A DNA stretch of 64,000 bases from DASRDR01 sp963812945 [NCBI: uncultured Candidatus Rokubacteria bacterium] (lineage in GTDB: Bacteria > Methylomirabilota > Methylomirabilia > Rokubacteriales), in assembly GCA_963812945.1 (NCBI GenBank), contig CAWEXD010000008.1, forward strand, positions 3,410,001-3,474,000, read 5' to 3'. Below are positions 40,098 through 48,088 of this stretch, piece after piece; the stretch's first letter is position 1, and each line of letters starts with the position of its first letter. Below the pieces are notes generated by a model, which saw nothing but the letters and a program-made list of their open reading frames with translations, was not told where the DNA came from and did no database searches. Made by a program: the position numbers and the translations under genes.

Positions 40098-40425
40098 TCC
40101 GGCTCCCCAGCGCGACGTCTCCGTCGGGTCGGAGGAGGACGACCTGGTCTCCGTCGGCGTACGCGCCCAGCACGAGCACCTCGGAGACGAAGGGCCCGAT
40201 GCGCTTCGGCGGGAAGTTGACGACGCACACGACCTGTCGCCCGACGAGCTCCTCCAGCCGGTACCGGTCGGTGATCCGGGCGCTCGAGCGCCGCTCCCCG
40301 AGGGGACCCAGGTCGATCCAGAGCTTGTACGCCGGCTTCCGGGCCTCCGGGAATGGCTCGGCCCGCCGGACCGTGCCGACCCGCATGTCCACCTTCTCGA
40401 AGTCGCTCCAGCCGATCTCGCTCAC
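40090..40425 (-). CDS. csaA: CsaA-type tRNA-binding protein
   Basis: A 111-residue stand-alone tRNA-binding (EMAP/CsaA) OB-fold protein: FEKVDMRVGTVRRAEPFPEARKPAYKL, SARITDRY and VNFPPKRIGPFVSEVLVLGA match CsaA closely in sequence and length. Proposed roles are tRNA binding or a chaperone linked to secretion, which fits its place just ahead of queA-tgt-yajC-secDF. GTG start with AAGGG upstream. Confidence 0.92.
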   Translation of the reverse strand: MSEIGWSDFEKVDMRVGTVRRAEPFPEARKPAYKLWIDLGPLGERRSSARITDRYRLEELVGRQVVCVVNFPPKRIGPFVSEVLVLGAYADGDQVVLLRPDGDVALGSRIG

Positions 40426-40452
40426 CAGGCTACCCTTGCTCCGCACGAGTGG

Positions 40453-40607
40453 ATCGGACGGCCTTCGGCCTGTGGGCTCACCGGGGCATCCTCGGACGGT
40501 CGATGGACGGCCTTGGGCCTGTGGCGGCCTCTGGCGCTTCGCGGGCGTTGATCGGACGGGTCTCGTCGAACGAATGTGATTGCACGGCCTTCGGCCTGTG
40601 GCGGCCT
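40453..40607. repeat. three imperfect direct repeats of about 20 bp
   Basis: Copies of GGACGGCCTTCGGCCTGTGG occur near 40456-40475, 40504-40523 and 40583-40602, the last with GGCGGCCTGTGGC after it. Each contains the palindrome GGCC-TTC-GGCC (TTG in the second copy). They fill the 239-base gap between csaA and the SpoIID-like gene, which holds no gene. Confidence 0.6.
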
Positions 40608-40664
40608 GTGGCAGCCTGCGGGCTCATGGGATCCCTGACTCGGGCGGCGCTCCCCGCGCCCCTC

Positions 40665-41834
40665 TCACCGGAGGGTCGCCAGGGCCGTGCCCGGATAGTA
40701 GTGCTCCAGGATCTGGGAGTACGTGTAGCCCCGGTCGGCCATGCCCTTGGCGCCGAACTGGGACAGGCCCACCCCGTGCCCCCAGCCCCGCCCCTCGAAC
40801 CGTATGGCCCCGTTCTGGGCGGTCGGGACGAAGAGCGTGCTCTTCAGCGCATCGTACCCGATCAGCCGGCGGAAGTCGGCGCCGCGAAGCGTGCTCGTCC
40901 CGCGGGAGTGGTCCACGGTCATCCGCGCCACGCGGAACGAGGGGCTGCGCTCGAGGACGGTGAGCCCGCTGACCTGGCCCACGTCGAGCCCGCCCCGCCG
41001 CAGCCGCTCGCCGATCACGGCCAGAGGGATCGTCACCGTCCACGTGTAGTTCGGCGACTCCATGGAGAACTCGTCCCGGACGCCCGCCAAGGGCGGGACG
41101 TCCCCCGAGAACACGGTCTGCGCCGCCTCGGTGAAGCCGCCCGAATCCGAGTGGTAGAAGGTGGGGAAGACGCGACCCTCCCACGTCAGCACCTGCCCGG
41201 CGGTGGCCCGGGCGGCCTCCCGGGCCGGCGACCCCTCGACCACCCAGCCGGCGAAGTTCTGGTCCTGGGTGCCGGCAACCACGTGGAACGCCCTTCCCGT
41301 GATCCGGCCCTGCTGGAACACGGCGTAGGTCCGCGCCACGACCGCCTGCGCGCGCAGGGCCTCGGCCGGCCACCGTTCGGACGCCTCGCCGCGAACCGTC
41401 CCGGCGACGTACTCCTCCATGGGCAGCTCGTTGACCAGCAGGAGCCCCTGGCCCTGGCGCGACACCTCGAGCGCCCCGATGTAGTCCCGCACGCCGACCC
41501 GGAGCGATCCCCCGCGCGCCTCGAACCGGAGCGCGCGGAGATCCGATCGCCGCGCGCCGACCACGTCGAGCCCCGTTCCCGACGGGACCACGCGCAGGAT
41601 CCGGGGGCCGGACAGGCTGTAGAGGCTCCCGCCCGCCGGATCGAGGACCGTGACGGGCTCACGGGCGCCGATCTCCACGTGACGCAGCCCGTCCGCGAGC
41701 GCGATCCGGATCGGCGGAAGCGCGCTCGCCGGTCCCGCGGCTCCGACGGTGCTCCCGACGGCCACGGCGAGGGCCAGGAGCGCCGGCCCGGCGTGAGTCC
41801 GGCGGATCGACACGGTCGCGCGGGCGCCCATCAT
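40665..41834 (-). CDS. SpoIID/LytB-domain protein
   Basis: A 389-residue exported protein with an N-terminal signal peptide (hydrophobic LLALAVAVGSTVGAAGPASA). The SpoIID domain shows LPMEEYVAGTVRGEASERWPAEALRAQAVVART, TFYHSDSGGFTEAA and the C-terminal GRGWGHGVGLSQFGAKGMA. SpoIID proteins are lytic enzymes acting on denuded glycan in spore formers; in non-spore-formers they probably act in cell-wall turnover. The ATG overlaps the DUF2905 stop. Confidence 0.92.
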   Translation of the reverse strand: MMGARATVSIRRTHAGPALLALAVAVGSTVGAAGPASALPPIRIALADGLRHVEIGAREPVTVLDPAGGSLYSLSGPRILRVVPSGTGLDVVGARRSDLRALRFEARGGSLRVGVRDYIGALEVSRQGQGLLLVNELPMEEYVAGTVRGEASERWPAEALRAQAVVARTYAVFQQGRITGRAFHVVAGTQDQNFAGWVVEGSPAREAARATAGQVLTWEGRVFPTFYHSDSGGFTEAAQTVFSGDVPPLAGVRDEFSMESPNYTWTVTIPLAVIGERLRRGGLDVGQVSGLTVLERSPSFRVARMTVDHSRGTSTLRGADFRRLIGYDALKSTLFVPTAQNGAIRFEGRGWGHGVGLSQFGAKGMADRGYTYSQILEHYYPGTALATLR

Positions 41835-42058
41835 CGCCGAGACACGAGCGCCAGGACGAGCGTGAGCAGGATGCTGAGGACGATCGAGGTGGTCAGGGGG
41901 AAGTAGAACGACCAGCTGCCCCGCTGGACGTGGATGTCGCCGGGCAAGCGGCCCAGGAACGGGATCCGGGTCCCGAGCGCGCCGCCGAACCACAACACGG
42001 CGCCGCCGACGAGCAGCACGAGACCGAGGATCATCAGCATCCGGCCGATGTCCGCCAA
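41831..42058 (-). CDS. DUF2905 small membrane protein
   Basis: A 75-residue DUF2905 protein with two TM helices (MLMILGLVLLVGGAVLWFGG and FPLTTSIVLSILLTLVLALV) flanking the conserved LGRLPGDIHVQRGSWSFYFPL. Function unknown; the family is often found after ruvB, as here (17 bases). The start is a TTG with GAGG upstream; an internal ATG at 42040 is less likely. Confidence 0.9.
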   Translation of the reverse strand: MADIGRMLMILGLVLLVGGAVLWFGGALGTRIPFLGRLPGDIHVQRGSWSFYFPLTTSIVLSILLTLVLALVSRR

Positions 42059-42075
42059 CCTTGTCCTCGTGGCCT

Positions 42076-43098
42076 CTACTGGAGCGAGAGCTGCAGGGGC
42101 CCCTCGCCCCCTTGGTGGCCAAGGTGCCGGTAGGCGGCAGGCGTGGCGCGCCGGCCGCTCGGCGTCCGGATGACCAGTCCGATCTTCAGGAGATAGGGCT
42201 CGACCATCTCCGCCAGCGTCTCCGCGTCGTCGTTGATCGTCGCCGCGATCGCCTCCAGTCCAACCGGCCCGCCGGCGTACTGCTCGACGATGGCCAGGAG
42301 GAACCGGCGGTCGAGGCGATCGAGCCCGCGCGTGTCGACCCCCTCCATCGTGAGCGACGCGTCCGCGGCCTCGCGGCTGATGCGGCCGTCACCCTTGACC
42401 TGAGCGAAGTCTCGCACGCGCCGCAGGAGACGGTTGGCGATGCGCGGCGTGCCACGGGCGCGCCGGGCGATCTCGGCCGCCCCCTCCGCGTCGATGGGGA
42501 GACCGAGAATGCCGGCAGACCGAACGACGATCCGCGCCAGCTCCTCGTCGGCGTAGAAGTCCAGATGGTGGAAGATCCCGAACCGCTCGCGCAGCGGCGC
42601 GCTCAGCATGCCGGGCCGGGTCGTCGCCCCCACCAGGGTGAACGGCTTGAGCGGGATTTTCATGGTCCGCGCGTGCATGCCGCGCTCCATGACCAGGTTC
42701 ACCTCGAAGTCTTCCATGGCGGGATACAGGAGCTCCTCCACGGCGTGGGGCATTCGATGGATCTCGTCCACGAACAGCACGTCGCGGGGATCGAGGCTCG
42801 TGAGGATGCCCATGAGGTCGTCGCCGCGCTCGAGCGCCGGCCCCGAGGAGCTCTTGAGCCCGCTCGCCATCTCGTTGGCCAGGATGATTGCGAGGGTCGT
42901 CTTGCCGAGACCGGGAGGGCCGTAGAGCAGCACGTGATCCAGGCACTCGCCGCGCTGTCGCGCCGCTTCGACGGAGACCCGCAGGCTCTCGACCGCCTCG
43001 CGCTGGCCGATGTACTCGTCCAGACGCTGGGGGCGGAGCGCCCGCTCGAACGGCGCCTCGTCGGCGAGGGCGGCGCGGCTCAGCAGGTTCTCGCTCAC
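42076..43098 (-). CDS. ruvB: Holliday junction branch migration ATPase RuvB
   Basis: A 340-residue AAA+ motor of the RuvABC resolvasome. RPQRLDEYIGQ, Walker A GPPGLGKTTLA, Walker B LFVDEIHRM, sensor 1 GATTRPGMLS and the Arg finger region RFGIFHHLDFY are present, with the C-terminal winged helix TPSGRRATPAAYRHLG. GTG 43098 gives the family length. It lies 40 bases after ruvA. Confidence 0.97.
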   Translation of the reverse strand: MSENLLSRAALADEAPFERALRPQRLDEYIGQREAVESLRVSVEAARQRGECLDHVLLYGPPGLGKTTLAIILANEMASGLKSSSGPALERGDDLMGILTSLDPRDVLFVDEIHRMPHAVEELLYPAMEDFEVNLVMERGMHARTMKIPLKPFTLVGATTRPGMLSAPLRERFGIFHHLDFYADEELARIVVRSAGILGLPIDAEGAAEIARRARGTPRIANRLLRRVRDFAQVKGDGRISREAADASLTMEGVDTRGLDRLDRRFLLAIVEQYAGGPVGLEAIAATINDDAETLAEMVEPYLLKIGLVIRTPSGRRATPAAYRHLGHQGGEGPLQLSLQ

Positions 43099-43138
43099 CG
43101 CGCGTCCCGGGGCTTGGGCCGGTGCACGGACCAACGAG

Positions 43139-43783
43139 TCACGCGGATCCTCGGCGAGCGCGGTAGATCTCCTCGAACAGGGCCTCGGGCCCGTCGATGT
43201 CGGGTCGCCGCGCGAGGGCCTCGCGGATCGCCTGATCGGCCTCGGCGGGGCGGAGGCCCATCTGCCGGACCAGGATGTCCCGGACCACGACGCGCACCTC
43301 CTCCGACTCCTCCCGCGGCGGCGGCGCGGGCGCATCCTCGCGCGGGAGCAGCGCGTACTTGGCCACCTTGCCTTCCAGCTGGGCGACGATGTTGCGGCAC
43401 TTCTGGGGTCCGATGCCGGGCAGCCGGCGCAGGAAGCGCTCGTCCTTCCGCACGATCGCGTCCGCGATGTCGGCGATCGGCGCGACCAGGGCTCGCGCGG
43501 CGACCAGCGGCCCGACGTCCTTCACGGTGATGAGCCGCTCGAAGAACTCCCGCTCCAGATCCCGGGCGAACCCGATCAGCACGGGACGGGGCTGATCGCG
43601 CGTGGCGTGGTAGTAGATCACGAGCGCCAGCTCGGCCCCGTCGGCGCCGTCGCTGGCGACCAGGCCATCGAGCCCGCGGGCCACTACCGGGGGCAGCACG
43701 ACCTCGTACCCCACGCCCGCCGACTCGACGATCACCCGGCCTTCCAGCCGCCGGCGCAGCCGGCCGCGCAGCGACGCGATCAT
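43139..43783 (-). CDS. ruvA: Holliday junction DNA-binding protein RuvA
   Basis: A 214-residue RuvA: the N-terminal OB domain MIASLRGRLRR...VIVESAGVGYEV, two helix-hairpin-helix motifs (LITVKDVGPLVAARAL and LRRLPGIGPQKCRNIV) and a C-terminal domain III that contacts RuvB. The ATG overlaps the ruvC stop (ATGA). The second HhH has PQKCRN instead of the more common KKTAER, a modest divergence. Confidence 0.95.
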   Translation of the reverse strand: MIASLRGRLRRRLEGRVIVESAGVGYEVVLPPVVARGLDGLVASDGADGAELALVIYYHATRDQPRPVLIGFARDLEREFFERLITVKDVGPLVAARALVAPIADIADAIVRKDERFLRRLPGIGPQKCRNIVAQLEGKVAKYALLPREDAPAPPPREESEEVRVVVRDILVRQMGLRPAEADQAIREALARRPDIDGPEALFEEIYRARRGSA

Positions 43784-44301
43784 CGCCTGCCGAGCCCTCG
43801 GGCTCGGGACAGGCCGGTGTACGCGAGGGCGAGCGCGTCCGCGACGTGGCTCGGCCGTGGCGCGGCCGGGAGGGCCAGGAGTGCCTGCATCGCGCGCGCG
43901 ACCTGCCCCTTCGGCGCGGCCCCCGAGGCGGTCACGGCGCGCTTGACTTCCGCGGGCGCGAGCGAGACGAGCACGACCCGGTGGCCCCGGCTGGCCAGGC
44001 AGATCGCGGCCCGCGCGTGCCCCATCAGGATGGCCGTGCGCGGGACCGACGGGGCGCTGAACACGTCCTCGATGACGAGGAGGTCGGGCGTGAACCGCTC
44101 GAGCACGGCCCGCACGCCGTCGAACAGGGCCTCGAGTCGCACCTCCAAGGGGTCCCGGGAGCTCGTCCGGATGACCCCGGTCCCTAGCACGCTGGGTACC
44201 CGGTGTCCGCCCTGGAGCGCCGCGTAGCCCGTGTCGGCCAGGCCCGGGTCGAACCCCACCGCGCGTGGACCGGGCCGGCCCGAGGCGGGGCCCTCCTCCA
44301 T
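43780..44301 (-). CDS. ruvC: crossover junction endodeoxyribonuclease RuvC
   Basis: A 173-residue RuvC resolvase with the RNase H fold. Acidic residues D18 (VGFDPGLADTG) and E78 (VIEDVF) and the terminal pair H152/D155 (SHVADALALA) form the active site; His in place of the third Asp is known from other RuvC proteins. ATG 44301 is chosen; a TTG at 44310 overlapping the yebC stop (TTGA) is an alternative. Heads ruvC-ruvA-ruvB. Confidence 0.95.
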   Translation of the reverse strand: MEEGPASGRPGPRAVGFDPGLADTGYAALQGGHRVPSVLGTGVIRTSSRDPLEVRLEALFDGVRAVLERFTPDLLVIEDVFSAPSVPRTAILMGHARAAICLASRGHRVVLVSLAPAEVKRAVTASGAAPKGQVARAMQALLALPAAPRPSHVADALALAYTGLSRARGLGRR

Positions 44302-44306
44302 CCTGC

Positions 44307-45056
44307 TCAAGCGACGCCCTGCGCCTCGAGCACCTCGTCGGGGATGTCGAAGTTCGCGTAGACGTGCTGAACGTCGTCCAGTTCCTCGAGCCCCTCGACA
44401 AGTCGCAGCACCTGCTGGGCGTCCTTGCCCTCGAGACGCACTGTCGACTGCGGAACGTAGGTCACCTCGGCGGACTGGATCGGCACCCCCCGCCCCTCGA
44501 GCGCCCGGCGGACGCCCTCCAGGTCCGGCGGCGTCGTCGTGATCTCGAAGATGGAGTCCACCCGCCTGAGGTCGGCCGCGCCGGCGTCCAGGGCCAGCCC
44601 CAGCAGCTCGTCCTCGTCCACGCGGCTCGCCTCCACCTGGATGACGCCCTTGCGCTCGAACACCCAGCCCACCGTGCCGGTCTCGCCGAGGTTGCCGCCG
44701 AACTTCGTGAAGGCGTGCCGGATCTCGGGCGCGGTGCGGTTCTTGTTGTCGGTCAGGACCTTGACCATGACGGCGACCCCGGCCGGCCCGTACCCCTCGT
44801 AGGTGATCTCCTCGTAGGTCTCACCCGGCAGCTCGCCCGTCCCCTTCTGGATGGCGCGCTTGAGCGTGTCGGCGGGCATGTTGACCGACTTCGCCTCCTC
44901 GATCGCGGTCTTGAGCCGATTGTTCAGCTTCGGGTCCCCGCCCGCCCGCGCCGCCGTTGTGATCTCCCGGACGAGCTTGGAGAAGACCTTTCCCCGCGCC
45001 TGGTCCGTCTTGGCCTTCTTGCGCTTGATCTGGGACCACTTCGAGTGACCAGACAT
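44307..45056 (-). CDS. yebC: YebC/PmpR-family (TACO1-like) protein
   Basis: A 249-residue YebC: MSGHSKWSQIKRKKAKTDQ-type start, ITTAARAGGDPKLNNRLKTAIEEAKSVNMP, the YEGYGPAGVAVMVKVLTDNKNRTAPEIRHAF segment and the acidic C-terminal lobe. Family members are described both as transcriptional regulators and as translation factors relieving proline-rich stalling. Its place ahead of ruvCAB is widely conserved. Confidence 0.97.
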   Translation of the reverse strand: MSGHSKWSQIKRKKAKTDQARGKVFSKLVREITTAARAGGDPKLNNRLKTAIEEAKSVNMPADTLKRAIQKGTGELPGETYEEITYEGYGPAGVAVMVKVLTDNKNRTAPEIRHAFTKFGGNLGETGTVGWVFERKGVIQVEASRVDEDELLGLALDAGAADLRRVDSIFEITTTPPDLEGVRRALEGRGVPIQSAEVTYVPQSTVRLEGKDAQQVLRLVEGLEELDDVQHVYANFDIPDEVLEAQGVA

Positions 45057-45079
45057 CGTTCCTCACCCTCTCTCTTTCG

Positions 45080-46060
45080 TCACCACGCGGGCTCGCGCGC
45101 GAGGCTCTCCCGGAGCGCGTGCATGCGCGCCACGCGCGCCGCTTGACGCTTGTCCGCGAAGTCCCGCTCTCGCTGCTCGGCCGCGGTCGGCGCCGCCAGG
45201 GCCGGGAGCGGACCCCCTGCCCCGCGGAGCTTCACGAACGTCAGGTATGCCGTGCACGTGTGCCGGACCTCGCCGGTCAACGGCGCCTCCGCGAGCACCT
45301 GGATCTCCACCTCCATCGACCGCGTCCCCACGCGGGTCAGGGCGCCGCGGTAGGTGAGTATGTCACCCACGTGGATCGGCACGTAGAACTCGAGCGCGTC
45401 CATCGACGCCGTCGCGACGGGCGCCCGCGCGTACCGGACGGCCAGGATCCCCGCCGCCTCGTCCACGGTCAGGAGGAGGCGTCCGGCGAACATCAGCGTG
45501 CCGTCCAGCGCGTCCTCCGGAAAGACGAACCGGCGCTGCTCGAAGCGCCAGCGGAATCCCTCCGTCTCGTCGGCCACGTCCCGCGCCCGCTCGGCCCGCG
45601 ACGCCAGTCGGGCGCGCCGCGCCGCGCGTCGGGCTTCCGCGACCTCGACGACCGCGGCCTCCGCCGAATCGGCCGGGCTGATCCGGGCCAGTACCGCTCG
45701 CGGGTGAGCCATCCCGTCGATGGCGACGAATGCCAGGTGCGACGACAGGGTCACCTGCCGCTCCCCGGTGGCCGCGTCCTCCGAGTAGACCCGGACGCCG
45801 ACCTCGAGGGAGCTCCGACCTACGTACTCCACGCGTGCCCGCAGGATCGCGATCTCCCCCACCCGGACCGGGTGGAGGAAGTCGATCTCGTCCATCGCCC
45901 CGACCGAGACCGGGCCACGCGCGACGCGAGACGCGGCCAGGGTCCCGGCAGTGGCGATCCACTCCATCATCCGTCCCCCGTAGATCTGCCCGGGCGCGCC
46001 CGCGTACTGGGGGAAGACGTAGTGGACCATCTCGGCGACGGTCTCGCGGACCGTGGGCAC
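45080..46060 (-). CDS. double-hotdog acyl-CoA thioesterase
   Basis: A 326-residue protein with two BFIT/YciA-type hotdog domains: the first from about residue 8 (GQIYGGRMMEWIATAGTLAASR, MDEIDFLHPVRVGEIAIL), the second from about residue 175 (GTLMFAGRLLLTVDEAAGILAVRYA, MDALEFYVPIHVGDILTYRG). It probably hydrolyses fatty acyl-CoA. The second half keeps Asp in the DEAAG helix. GTG start with GAGGGA upstream. It ends 23 bases before the yebC start, so it may be co-transcribed. Confidence 0.88.
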   Translation of the reverse strand: MPTVRETVAEMVHYVFPQYAGAPGQIYGGRMMEWIATAGTLAASRVARGPVSVGAMDEIDFLHPVRVGEIAILRARVEYVGRSSLEVGVRVYSEDAATGERQVTLSSHLAFVAIDGMAHPRAVLARISPADSAEAAVVEVAEARRAARRARLASRAERARDVADETEGFRWRFEQRRFVFPEDALDGTLMFAGRLLLTVDEAAGILAVRYARAPVATASMDALEFYVPIHVGDILTYRGALTRVGTRSMEVEIQVLAEAPLTGEVRHTCTAYLTFVKLRGAGGPLPALAAPTAAEQRERDFADKRQAARVARMHALRESLAREPAW

Positions 46061-46225
46061 GGCGAATCCCTCCCTCTGGTGGCCGTCCTCGGGCCCGTCG
46101 TGCGGGAGGCCGACCCATTGTAGCCGGCGCTCCGCGCCCCGGCAAACGGACGCGCCGGGACGCCGGCGCGGCTCAGATCCCGGCGCGCGCGACGGGATGG
46201 CAGGGGGGCGACAGGCTGCGTCGCG

Positions 46226-47845
46226 CTAGGGGCGCGGAGGCGGCGGGCTTCCCGAGAGCGGGTTCTGCGGCTTGGGCGGGGCCTCGGGCACCTGCGGGGG
46301 CTCGAGGCTCATGCGCTCGAGACGGTGCAGTCCCATGGGATCCAGGCGGAGGCCGCGGACCCCCGGGCGGGTGACCATCCACTGGAGCCGCACGTAGAGG
46401 GGGACGTAGGGAACCTCCTCCGCCAGGAGCGCCTGGAGCCGCTGATAGAGCCGGAAGCGCTCGGGGCGGAACCCCAGCTGGCTCCCGCGCAGGAGCATGC
46501 CGTCGATCAAGGGGCTCCGGAGGAACGCGACGTTGGTGGCGCTCCCGAGCGTGGTCCCATCGGTGGCCAGGAGCGGTCTCAGGAAGATGTCCGGATCGTT
46601 CACCTCCAGGAGCTCCTCATGAAGGGTCAGCTCCGCCGTGCCCTGTCGGGCGGCGGCCCCGGCCGCGTCCGGCGACTCCAGGCGCACCCGTGCCCGAAAG
46701 CCCGCGGCGCCCAGCGAGAGCCGGATCGCCTCGGCGATGCCCGCGGCCTCCGGGCCCGAGACTTGGTCCGACGCCAGCAAGGTCAGCGTCGGATCGAGCG
46801 GCGCGACCTGGGCGAGCAATCGCCGCGCGCGGGCGAGGTCGAAGGGCAGCGGGCCCGCATCGCGCGCCGCCCACGTGCCGGGTGGAAGCCAGCCCGCGTG
46901 GGGTGCCGCCCACCGGCCGAGCGCGGGCTGGATGAGAGCGGGGTCGAGGGCCAGCGCGACGGATTGCCGCACGGCCTTGCGGCTGGTGAGTCCCCGGTCG
47001 GTCCGGAGGGCCAGGAGTCCGACCCGCCAGGTCGGCGCGGCAACGACCTGGAGACCCAGCGCAGCCCACGCCGGGGGCGCGGCGACCATCGCGGCCTGGA
47101 GGGGACCGCCGGGGCCGAGCCCACCGAGCGCGGCCGCGTCATCGGCCATGGCGTGGAGCGTGAGTCGCGCACTCTGCGGGGGCTCCCCTCGCCAGGTCGG
47201 TGCCGCTTCGAGCACCAGCCGGCCGGGCGCGAGCTCGACAACCCGGTAGGGCCCGGTCCCGCTCCGCGGACCCACGGCGCGGGGAATGGCGAGTCCCAGA
47301 CCCGGATGCGCCAGGAGCGCGAGCACCGGGGCGTACGGCTGGGCGAGGACGACCTGCACCGAGGCGCCCTCGCCCCGCCGCACCTCTCGCACGAGGCGGT
47401 TGGCGCCACGGAACGGCCGCACCCAGGTCGGCGCGCTCTCCGGCGGCTCGTCGGCGGAGACGCGCTCGGCGAGAGCCGCGACGACGTCGTCGACCCCGAG
47501 CGGCGTGCCGTCGTGGAGGAGGACGTCCGGGCGGACGCGGAAGGTCCAGACGAGCCCATCCTTCGAGACGACCCAGGCCGTCGCGAGGGCGGGCTCGATG
47601 TCGCCCTTGTCACCGAAGGCGACGAGCCCCTCGTAGAGGAGCCGCATCGGCAGGAGATCGGCGGACACCGTCGCCGCGCCGGGATCGAGACTGGCGGGAA
47701 CGCGAGGCACGCCGACGTGGAGATGACCGGTCGGGGCCGCGACGCTGACGCGTGCGACCGCGAGGAGCGTGACCAGCGCCGCGACGGACACCGCGCGCCG
47801 TGCCCAGCGGAGGCACTGCGCCCTCCGGGCGGCCTCGGAAGTCAT
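46226..47845 (-). CDS. family-5 extracellular solute-binding protein
   Basis: A 539-residue ABC-type solute receptor of the peptide/nickel family (SBP_bac_5). Signal peptide in the first 37 residues (RRAVSVAALVTLLAVARVSVAA). LLPMRLLYEGLVAFGDKGDIEPALATAWVVSKDGLVWTF-type region and DGTPLGVDDVVAAL are characteristic. The C-terminal tail is Pro-rich. No permease or ATPase genes adjoin it, so it is an orphan receptor here. A perfect TATAAT box ends 8 bases before the ATG, so the transcript may be leaderless. Confidence 0.88.
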   Translation of the reverse strand: MTSEAARRAQCLRWARRAVSVAALVTLLAVARVSVAAPTGHLHVGVPRVPASLDPGAATVSADLLPMRLLYEGLVAFGDKGDIEPALATAWVVSKDGLVWTFRVRPDVLLHDGTPLGVDDVVAALAERVSADEPPESAPTWVRPFRGANRLVREVRRGEGASVQVVLAQPYAPVLALLAHPGLGLAIPRAVGPRSGTGPYRVVELAPGRLVLEAAPTWRGEPPQSARLTLHAMADDAAALGGLGPGGPLQAAMVAAPPAWAALGLQVVAAPTWRVGLLALRTDRGLTSRKAVRQSVALALDPALIQPALGRWAAPHAGWLPPGTWAARDAGPLPFDLARARRLLAQVAPLDPTLTLLASDQVSGPEAAGIAEAIRLSLGAAGFRARVRLESPDAAGAAARQGTAELTLHEELLEVNDPDIFLRPLLATDGTTLGSATNVAFLRSPLIDGMLLRGSQLGFRPERFRLYQRLQALLAEEVPYVPLYVRLQWMVTRPGVRGLRLDPMGLHRLERMSLEPPQVPEAPPKPQNPLSGSPPPPRP

Positions 47846-47853
47846 AGGCGTCC

Positions 47854-47859
47854 ATTATA
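47854..47859 (-). promoter_or_regulatory. TATAAT -10 box of the solute-binding gene (leaderless layout)
   Basis: Perfect TATAAT on the minus strand separated from the ATG at 47845 by 8 bases, placing the start site at the A of the start codon. No Shine-Dalgarno sequence fits between. Confidence 0.5.
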
Positions 47860-47971
47860 GGGACGATCGAGTCCCATGCGCGACTGGCACCGACGTTGCA
47901 CGATTTCGGGAGCGGAGGGGGGTGTCCGCGGGCAACCGCGCGCCACTACTGCATGCGGACCGCTCCACAAC

Positions 47972-48001
47972 TTGACTTCTTTTTCCGGTGCCGCCTATAG
48001 T
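47972..48001 (+). promoter_or_regulatory. sigma70 promoter of the proteasome ATPase gene
   Basis: TTGACT (47972-47977), 18-base spacer containing a T run, TATAGT (47996-48001). The start site near 48008 leaves an 80-base leader ending in GGGAGG just before the ATG. Confidence 0.65.
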
Positions 48002-48088
48002 TGCTCAAGCTGGCGGGGGTAGAATCGCCCACGCCGGGCCCGGCCGACGCGGCGCGGTCGCGGTGCTCGCCGAAAGGGACGGGAGGCT

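Noticed and set aside
40453-40607. Repeat cluster considered as a CRISPR array
   Set aside because: Only three imperfect copies, unequal spacers and no cas genes nearby.
47880-48026. 48-residue plus-strand frame upstream of mpa as a candidate small modifier
   Set aside because: It runs through the mpa promoter, ends in RG without a Pup-like tail and has no ribosome site.
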